DNA of 64,000 nucleotides from JBJXGV01 sp046160485 (GTDB lineage: Bacteria > Orphanbacterota > Orphanbacteria > JBJXGV01). The DNA is taken from positions 1 to 64,000 of the forward strand of contig JBJXGV010000073.1 in NCBI GenBank assembly GCA_046160485.1. Direction: 5' to 3'. Below, piece by piece: positions 58,473 to 64,000 of this stretch. Positions within the stretch are counted from its first letter, which is position 1; every line of letters begins with the position of its first letter. Under the pieces are notes generated by a model. It was not told the DNA's origin, made no database searches, and was given only the letters and a program-made list of their open reading frames with translations. The position numbers were made by a program, and so were the translations under genes.

Positions 58473-60578
58473 CTACGACGGACTTTCGCCGGGAGCGAGA
58501 TGGGGAGTGCGTCGCTCGACGGGCGGAGCGAGCTTTTCCTCCGCCGCCTTCTGGATCGGTTCTTCGTCTTCGGTCTTGCGCTTTGGCGGTGTGTCGATGA
58601 GTCGCGGTGGAAGCGGCAAACCGTCGAGCACCATCTTGATCTCGTCGCCGTCGAGCGTTTCGCGCTCCAACAGAACGCTCGTCAGCGCGTGAAGCTTGTC
58701 GATGTGCGCTGAGAGGATCTCGACGGCTCGCCGATACGCGCCGTCGACGAGCGCGCGAAGCTCTGCGTCGATCGCAATCGCCGTCTGCTCGCTGTAATCG
58801 CGGTGCTGCGCGATCTCGCGCCCGAGAAAGATCTGTTCGTCCTTTTGACCGTAAGCGATGGGCCCGAGTTTTTCGCTCATGCCCCACTCGCAAATCATCT
58901 TCCGGGCGAGGTTCGTCGCCTTGTCGATGTCGTCGCGGGCGCCGGTGGAGAGTTCGTTGAAGATGAGCATCTCGGCCGCGCGTCCGCCCATCGTCATCGC
59001 CATCATCGCGAGGCAATACGCCTTCGACCACTTGTGCTTCTCGTCGATTGGCAGAAGCGCCGTAACACCGAGCGCGCGCCCGCGCGGGATGATCGTCACC
59101 TTATGCAGCGGATCCGCCTCGGGCAGGTACGTCGCAACGATGACGTGTCCCGCCTCGTGATAGGCGGTCCCGCGCTTCTCTTCGTCGGACAAGACGAGGC
59201 TTCGGCGCTCGGTCCCGATCATCACTTTGTCGCGCGCGGCCTCGAAATCGAGCACCATCACTTCCTTGTGATTGCGGCGCGCCGCCAGAAGCGCGGCTTC
59301 GTTGACGAGGTTCGCGAGATCGGCGCCAGAGAGCCCTGGGGTTCCGCGCGCGAGCCGCTTCAAGTCGACATCCTTCGCGACGGGAATCTTCTTCGTGTGG
59401 ACCTTAAGAATCCCTTCGCGGCCGAGGACGTCCGGCATGTCGACGACGATTTGGCGGTCGAAGCGCCCCGGCCGCAGGAGCGCCGGGTCGAGCACATCGG
59501 GCCGGTTCGTCGCCGCGACGAGGATCACACCGTCGTTCGAATTGAAGCCGTCCATTTCGACGAGGAGCTGGTTGAGCGTCTGCTCGCGCTCGTCGTGTCC
59601 GCCGCCGAGCCCCGCGCCGCGGTGCCGCCCGACCGCATCGATTTCATCGATGAACACGATGCACGGCGCGTGTTTCTTCCCTTGCTCGAAGAGGTCGCGC
59701 ACGCGCGACGCACCGACACCGACGAACATCTCGACGAAGTCGGAGCCGCTCATCGAGAAGAACGGTACGCCCGCCTCGCCTGCGACGGCTTTCGCGAGCA
59801 GGGTCTTTCCCGTACCCGGCGCGCCCAAGAGGAGTGCACCCTTCGGAATCTTTCCGCCCAACTTGTTGAATTTCTGCGGGTCCTTCAGGAAGTCGATAAT
59901 CTCCTGAAGCTCCATCTTCGCTTCCGTCGCGCCCGCGACATCCTCGAACGTGACCTTCGGGCGGTTCCCGGTCAGCAACCGCGCGCGGCTCTTTCCGAAC
60001 GAGAACGCCTTATTTCCGCCGGTCTGCATTTGCCGCATGATGAAGATCCAGAACGCGAGGATGAGCAGGATCGGCAACCACGAAAACAGCAGCGAAAGCC
60101 AGTTCACGCCGGGGGGCTTCGAGGAGATCTCGACGGCGGGGTTGTGCTCCCACACTTTCTCCGGCAGGTCCGGGTCGACGGCGGGCAGGTAGAGCTTAAA
60201 ACTGATCGCCTCTTGCGTCGGCATCGGCGGCGCTACGACCGTCGTTGCGACCGTGAACTGCCCATGGACTTCCTTCTCCATGACGAGGACAGACTTCACG
60301 TTCGCCTTCTTCACTTCGGCCATGAACTGCGAATAAGAGATTTCGACCTCGCGCGGCCGGCCGTTGTAGTAGAGCCGGTGCGCCACGAGCAAGATCAGCA
60401 TGAGGACGAACCAAATCGAGACCGACTTCATCGCGCGCCCGTAGCGCGCGGGGTCGCGTCGCGGACCCGAGCCTTTCGATCCGGCGCCACGTCCTGGCTG
60501 GCGCGAAGCGCGGCCCTCTTCCCCCGACCCGTCGTCAGATTTCTCGTTGAGATTCCGAAGCTCTCGGCTCTCGTGCAC
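58473..60578 (-). CDS. ftsH: ATP-dependent zinc metalloprotease FtsH
   Basis: A 701-aa membrane AAA+ protease. An acidic/basic disordered N-terminus of about 50 residues, TM1 (about 52-67), periplasmic domain to about 158, TM2 (about 160-182), AAA+ with Walker A GAPGTGKT (252-259), Walker B IVFIDEID (307-314), and the zinc site HEAGH (474-478). It degrades membrane proteins. Start is GTG at 60578 after a purine-rich leader; hpt ends 13 nt upstream. Confidence 0.96.
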   Translation of the reverse strand: MHESRELRNLNEKSDDGSGEEGRASRQPGRGAGSKGSGPRRDPARYGRAMKSVSIWFVLMLILLVAHRLYYNGRPREVEISYSQFMAEVKKANVKSVLVMEKEVHGQFTVATTVVAPPMPTQEAISFKLYLPAVDPDLPEKVWEHNPAVEISSKPPGVNWLSLLFSWLPILLILAFWIFIMRQMQTGGNKAFSFGKSRARLLTGNRPKVTFEDVAGATEAKMELQEIIDFLKDPQKFNKLGGKIPKGALLLGAPGTGKTLLAKAVAGEAGVPFFSMSGSDFVEMFVGVGASRVRDLFEQGKKHAPCIVFIDEIDAVGRHRGAGLGGGHDEREQTLNQLLVEMDGFNSNDGVILVAATNRPDVLDPALLRPGRFDRQIVVDMPDVLGREGILKVHTKKIPVAKDVDLKRLARGTPGLSGADLANLVNEAALLAARRNHKEVMVLDFEAARDKVMIGTERRSLVLSDEEKRGTAYHEAGHVIVATYLPEADPLHKVTIIPRGRALGVTALLPIDEKHKWSKAYCLAMMAMTMGGRAAEMLIFNELSTGARDDIDKATNLARKMICEWGMSEKLGPIAYGQKDEQIFLGREIAQHRDYSEQTAIAIDAELRALVDGAYRRAVEILSAHIDKLHALTSVLLERETLDGDEIKMVLDGLPLPPRLIDTPPKRKTEDEEPIQKAAEEKLAPPVERRTPHLAPGESPS

Positions 60579-60591
60579 GCTCTTCTACCTT

Positions 60592-61185
60592 TTACCTTTC
60601 TGCCGGCGCAATCGCCGTCTCGTTCAATGCCACGATGTGTGGAAGGTTGCGATATCGCTCGGCGAAATCAAGGCCGTAGCCGACGACGAATTTATCCGGA
60701 ATATCGAAGCCGACGTACTCGACGCGGACGTCCGTCTCGCGCCGCGCCTTCTTGTCGAGCAGCGCGCAGATCCGCAAGCTCGTCGGCTGCCGTGTCTCGA
60801 GAGCCTCGCGTATGTACGCAAGCGTGAGCCCCGTGTCGACGATGTCCTCCACGATGATCACGTCTCGCCCCTCGATATTCATCGTGAGGTCCGACTGAAT
60901 GCGAACGACGCCCGAGCTGCGAGTCTCTTTCCCGTACGACGAAACAGCCATGAAGTCGATCTCGAGGTCGATCTCGATTGCACGCATCAGATCCGCGAGA
61001 AAAAGTACGCCGCCGCGCAATACCGTGACGAGCACGGGGACCTTGCCTGCGTAGTCGCGCGAAATCTCGGCGCCGAGCTCATGAACACGCCGCTGTATCT
61101 CTTCGCCGGAGATGATGATCTCGCCCAGGCGGAGGGAGCGTTCGTGCAGCGCGATCGCATGAGTGCTCATCATCGATGTCCCCAA
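60592..61185 (-). CDS. hpt: Hypoxanthine phosphoribosyltransferase
   Basis: A 197-aa purine-salvage enzyme. PRPP loop VIIVEDIVDTGLTL, the VTVLRGGVLFLADL segment, and a C-terminal VVGYGLDFAERYRNLPHI typical of the family. Start is ATG 61185, or one of the next two Met codons (MM). It is located 4 nt after tilS and 13 nt before ftsH, the classical tilS-hpt-ftsH order. Confidence 0.94.
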   Translation of the reverse strand: MGTSMMSTHAIALHERSLRLGEIIISGEEIQRRVHELGAEISRDYAGKVPVLVTVLRGGVLFLADLMRAIEIDLEIDFMAVSSYGKETRSSGVVRIQSDLTMNIEGRDVIIVEDIVDTGLTLAYIREALETRQPTSLRICALLDKKARRETDVRVEYVGFDIPDKFVVGYGLDFAERYRNLPHIVALNETAIAPAER

Positions 61186-61189
61186 ACTC

Positions 61190-62653
61190 TCATCGGTTTC
61201 TCTCTCCCGGCGCTGAAGGCTCGAACGCGAGGACGAGGGCCTCGCGCGTAGTCTCGGAGATTGCGGCTTCGCGGCTGACGGCGTGCCCGACGACCCAGAG
61301 AACGCGCTCTTGATCCGCCACGACGGGGACTTGGTCTCGTTCGGTCCAAGGAACTTTTCGGTCTACGAAGAGATCTTGAATGGATTTTCTCCCGAGCATT
61401 CCGCGAGGTGCGATTCGATCGCCAGGCTTCCGGCTGCGCACTTCGAGAGGGGGGGCGATCCACTCGAGGTCGAACTCTACAGCAAATGGGTTCCGAGAGC
61501 CATAAGGCCCTCCGACGGCGCGCGGAGCGGCGGCAGGCCGGTGCGAAAGACGTGCGGCGAGCTGCGCCGCGTCGGGCAATCCGACCGAGCCGGGGATCGC
61601 GAGCGGAAAGCAGTAGGGCGAGCGGGACGCGCGGGTGCGCGCGATCTCGAGGCGGTTGCCCGCGCGGCGTGCGACGAGCGCATTCGGCAGCTGCAGCGTG
61701 CGGCGGCCTGGCGCGCTCGCCGCGAGGGTGACGAGCGCCTCGATGTGCGCCGCGTCGAGCGCGCACGGGGCGCTCGCGGGCGGCCCAACGCGGAGCGCGG
61801 CGAGGCGCAGCACGAACGGTGCGACGGCGGGACCAGCCGCAACGAGCCCCGCGGTGTCGAGCGCGATTTCCTCCGGGCGCTCGGAGAGCAAGATCTGCTC
61901 GAAGACGACCGCCGCTTCCTTCGCGAGCAGTTCGTCGATCGCGCTCTGATGGCGCGCGAAGCGCCCGAGCGCGCGCACAACGTCCGGGTTCACGAGCGAC
62001 GCGGCCCGCGGGAGAATCTCCATGCGAACGCGGTTGCGCAGCGGCTCCATCGAGCGATTCGACGAGTCCTCACGGTGATCGGCGCCGATTCGTTCGAGGT
62101 AGCCAAGCAGCTCGTCGCGGCTCCGCTCGAGAAGCGGACGAACGACGCGCAGGTTCGAGCCGTCCGCAAGTGGCCGCTCGAGTCGAACGCCGGAAAGCCC
62201 CGCTGGGCCAGCTCCGCGAAAGAGACGCAACAGCACCGTCTCGGCTTGGTCGTTCGCCGTGTGGCCCGTCGCGATCACGCTGCAGCCGGCGTTCGCCGCG
62301 GCCTCGCCGAGAAACGCGTACCGGACGCGGCGCGCGGCCGCCTCGAGCGATTCGCCGCGCCGCCGAACGACGCGCCGGGTCTGGATGCACGCGGGAATCC
62401 CAAGATGCGCCGCGGCGTCGCGCACGAACGCCGCGTCCTCCGCGCTCTCGTCGCCGCGCAACGCGTGGTCGAGATGCGCGACGGTCAGCGTGAGGCCAAG
62501 GTGCGGGGCGACGGCACGAAGGACGTGCAAGAGCGCGATGGAATCGGCGCCGCCAGATACCGCGATCAACACGCCCTCGCCGTGCGACACGAGGCCCGCG
62601 CCGCGCAACGTTCGGAGCACAGCGTGCTCGAAGCGGTCGAGACGTCTTTTCAT
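61190..62653 (-). CDS. tilS: tRNA(Ile)-lysidine synthase TilS
   Basis: A 487-aa N-type ATP-pyrophosphatase. Signature VLIAVSGGADSIALLHVLR, GHTANDQAETVLLRLFRGAG, RPLLERSRDELLGYL and NRSMEPLRNRVRMEILP, then a C-terminal TilS domain (RSRKPGDRIAPRGMLGRKSIQDLFVDRKVP). It modifies C34 of the CAU-anticodon tRNA-Ile2 to lysidine. ATG at 62653 is chosen: an in-frame ATG at 62713 would begin within the upstream tRNA gene. It lies 27 nt after the tRNA. Confidence 0.95.
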   Translation of the reverse strand: MKRRLDRFEHAVLRTLRGAGLVSHGEGVLIAVSGGADSIALLHVLRAVAPHLGLTLTVAHLDHALRGDESAEDAAFVRDAAAHLGIPACIQTRRVVRRRGESLEAAARRVRYAFLGEAAANAGCSVIATGHTANDQAETVLLRLFRGAGPAGLSGVRLERPLADGSNLRVVRPLLERSRDELLGYLERIGADHREDSSNRSMEPLRNRVRMEILPRAASLVNPDVVRALGRFARHQSAIDELLAKEAAVVFEQILLSERPEEIALDTAGLVAAGPAVAPFVLRLAALRVGPPASAPCALDAAHIEALVTLAASAPGRRTLQLPNALVARRAGNRLEIARTRASRSPYCFPLAIPGSVGLPDAAQLAARLSHRPAAAPRAVGGPYGSRNPFAVEFDLEWIAPPLEVRSRKPGDRIAPRGMLGRKSIQDLFVDRKVPWTERDQVPVVADQERVLWVVGHAVSREAAISETTREALVLAFEPSAPGERNR

Positions 62654-62680
62654 CGGCGGCACACAGACGGACGAAAAAGA

Positions 62681-62757
62681 TGGTGGCGGTGCAGGGATTT
62701 GAACCCCGGACACAAAGATTATGATTCTTCTGCTCTGACCAGCTGAGCTACACCGCC
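62681..62757 (-). tRNA. tRNA with anticodon CAU (Met, or Ile2)
   Basis: A 77-nt tRNA with encoded CCA. Acceptor stem GGCGGUG/CACCGCC, D arm GCUC...GAGC, anticodon arm GAAGA-AUCAUAA-UCUUU giving CAU at 34-36, T arm CGGGG-UUCAAAU-CCCUG. The G1-C72 pair excludes an initiator tRNA. Elongator Met is the default reading, but a CAU tRNA beside tilS could be tRNA-Ile2. Confidence 0.93.
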
Positions 62758-62875
62758 AAGAAGGTAGCGAATCGATGGCTGAAGTCGTGAAGACTGTTGG
62801 GGCGCAAAGTGTAGGGAGCGGGCGAAATCATGTCAAGCATGTTGCCGCGCCGGTGCGCGCCGGCGAACTCGACGC

Positions 62876-63289
62876 CTATCGCGACGCGAGGAGGCGCGTG
62901 ACGAGCCCGATGAACGCGTCGAAGTCGACGATCGGCTTGCCGACGTACTCGTCCGCGCCGCTCGCGGCGAGCAGCGCCTCGCGATCGCCCTTCATCGTGT
63001 GCGCGGTCGCGAGCACGACCGGCACGTCCGCCGATCGCGGATCCGCTTTGATCAGCCGCGTGATCTCGAGGCCGTCGACGGGTTGCCCCTTGTAGATGCT
63101 TCCCGAAAGCGACACGTCCATGATGACAAGCGCGACCTCGCGCGCCGTCACGAGTCGCAGTGCTTCCGCGGGATCCTCCGTGTGGTGAACGGTGAACCCG
63201 CCGCGCCGCTCGAGAACGCGCGTGATCAGCTTCACGTTGCTCGGCTCATCCTCGACGAGAAGAATTCGCGCCGCCACTTCGCCGCTCAT
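62876..63289 (-). CDS. Single-domain response regulator (DivK/CheY-like)
   Basis: A 137-aa receiver domain only. ILLVEDEPSNVKLITRVL with acidic pair, phospho-acceptor Asp58 in VIMDVSLSG, Thr/Ala at ATAHT and Lys in VGKPIVDFDAF. An insert SGSIYKGQPVDG separates Asp58 from the alpha-3 helix, as in some DivK-like regulators. The start overlaps the upstream multi-receiver gene (ATGA). Output partner unknown. Confidence 0.9.
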   Translation of the reverse strand: MSGEVAARILLVEDEPSNVKLITRVLERRGGFTVHHTEDPAEALRLVTAREVALVIMDVSLSGSIYKGQPVDGLEITRLIKADPRSADVPVVLATAHTMKGDREALLAASGADEYVGKPIVDFDAFIGLVTRLLASR

Positions 63290-64000
63290 ACGTTGCGAGC
63301 CTCGTTCGCCATCGCGAACCGCGCTTCCTCGTCCCGCGCGATGCGCGCGAGCGCACGATTGAGAATGCCGGGATCCTCACCCAGACGCGCCTTCGGAATG
63401 ACGCCCCACACGTGCCCCGCGCGAAGGAGGCGACCGTTCGCACCGCTGGCGAGTTCCGGGTGGTTCGTGACGATGAGAATCTCCGGCCGCTCCGACGGCG
63501 CCATTCGCGCAACTTCGCGCAGCACGCCGAACCCGTCGAGCTCCGGCATGTCGAGATCCAGAAGCACCAGATCGATCGGCGGACTCGCGCTTCGCAGCGC
63601 GTCGAGCGCGGCGACGCCGTTTACCGCTCGTGAGACGATCGTTCCTTGCGTGCGCGTGATCCGCTCGACGATCGTCGCCATCGCCGAGTCGTCGTCGGCG
63701 ACGAGCACGCGCCGCACGCGGTGAACGCCGCGCGACGGCAACGCGTGGAGGTGGCGCAAAAGCTCCTCGGCGGAGACGGGCTTACGAACGATCGGGATCG
63801 CGCTGTGGTCGGAGCCTTCCGCGGGAATTCCCTTCCCCGCGCTCTCCGGCGAGCCCGTAACGATGACGATCTTGCAATCCCAACTGAATTGCGCGGCGCG
63901 CGTGACGAGATCGACGCCCGTTTGCACCGCGGCGCCTGGAACCTCGGGCAATCCGAGATCCACCGTCATCGCGATCGGGCGCATCTCCTCGGCAAGATGG
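63286..64000 (-). CDS. Multi-receiver response-regulator protein, partial at the window edge
   Basis: At least 238 codons, open to the right edge of the window, so the N-terminus is missing. Two receiver-like modules are visible: the first (VDLGLPEVPG...KIVIVTGSPES...PIVRKPVSAEELL) and the second (RVLVADDDSAMATIVERI, phospho-Asp in LVLLDLDMPELDGFGV, Lys in GVIPKARLGE). No DNA-binding or enzymatic output domain is in the visible part. It is coupled to the downstream single-domain receiver, suggesting a phosphorelay. Confidence 0.8.
   Translation of the reverse strand, partial: HLAEEMRPIAMTVDLGLPEVPGAAVQTGVDLVTRAAQFSWDCKIVIVTGSPESAGKGIPAEGSDHSAIPIVRKPVSAEELLRHLHALPSRGVHRVRRVLVADDDSAMATIVERITRTQGTIVSRAVNGVAALDALRSASPPIDLVLLDLDMPELDGFGVLREVARMAPSERPEILIVTNHPELASGANGRLLRAGHVWGVIPKARLGEDPGILNRALARIARDEEARFAMANEARNV

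Noticed and set aside
61190..62713. tilS beginning at 62713
   Set aside because: The extra codons fall within the CCA end of the tRNA. The ATG at 62653 lies just after it.
1..64000. CRISPR arrays, insertion sequences or rRNA genes
   Set aside because: I found no regularly spaced direct repeats, transposase genes, terminal inverted repeats or rRNA signatures.

Overview
The window is high-GC chromosomal DNA (strong G/C bias at third codon positions) from a Gram-negative, diderm bacterium. It encodes an OprO/OprP-type porin, a second outer-membrane beta-barrel, several lipoproteins and a PstSCAB uptake system. A BshB1-like bacillithiol deacetylase, HEAT/TPR fusion proteins, a 5'-nucleotidase-multihaem cytochrome and TPR-tailed GT-C glycosyltransferases recall uncultured FCB-group or neighbouring phyla (for example Candidatus Eisenbacteria or Gemmatimonadota). 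That placement is inference only. I see no rRNA, CRISPR array, prophage, transposase or plasmid function. Genes are dense and many are translationally coupled.

Layout. 1-8.2 kb: a DUF4287 protein, glgB, an FkbM methyltransferase, an ATP/ADP-translocase-like transporter with HEAT repeats coupled to a cyclic-nucleotide-binding protein, and a secreted two-repeat protein. 8.2-13 kb: an M1 aminopeptidase (TTG start), a type II NADH dehydrogenase and a DinB protein. 13-21.7 kb: a complete Pho locus (PhoB-like regulator, PhoR-like kinase, phosphate porin, pstS-pstC-pstA-pstB-phoU) with two matching 11-bp-periodic Pho boxes. 21.7-30.9 kb, mostly minus strand: a lipoprotein, a small HTH protein, a beta-barrel, Hsp20, a multihaem cytochrome/5'-nucleotidase lipoprotein, a HEAT-cyclophilin fusion, a 75-aa protein, RtcB and archease. 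31-33.6 kb: cystathionine beta-synthase and cystathionine gamma-lyase/synthase. 33.6-51 kb: surface-glycan and membrane enzymes (three GT-C proteins, rmlA-rmlC, a DegT aminotransferase, a spermidine-synthase-like membrane fusion), a TPR-GAF-AAA+-Fis regulator and small membrane or secreted proteins. 51-53.6 kb: a cassette of two ParA/MinD-like ATPases, an unknown protein and a small membrane protein. 53.9-56.5 kb: bshB1, an SH3 protein, an unknown protein and a decayed gene. 56.4-62.8 kb: a minus-strand operon tRNA(CAU)-tilS-hpt-ftsH-folP-cdaA. 62.9-64 kb: two receiver-domain proteins, the second cut by the window edge.

The most exciting observation is at 26308-26310. An in-frame TGA lies where a Cys codon would be expected in the multihaem cytochrome/5'-nucleotidase lipoprotein (C-G-TGA). 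Both flanks continue in the same frame, and a hairpin with a GGUCU loop sits exactly 18 nt after the TGA, the same spacing and loop as the E. coli fdhF SECIS. This gene is probably a selenoprotein that ordinary gene calling would truncate at residue 80. Other leads are the ParA/MinD cassette with its small-membrane-protein paralogue behind a sigma-54-type promoter, apparently leaderless genes with a TAGACT-like -10 box just before the start codon, and a probable ACG start codon.
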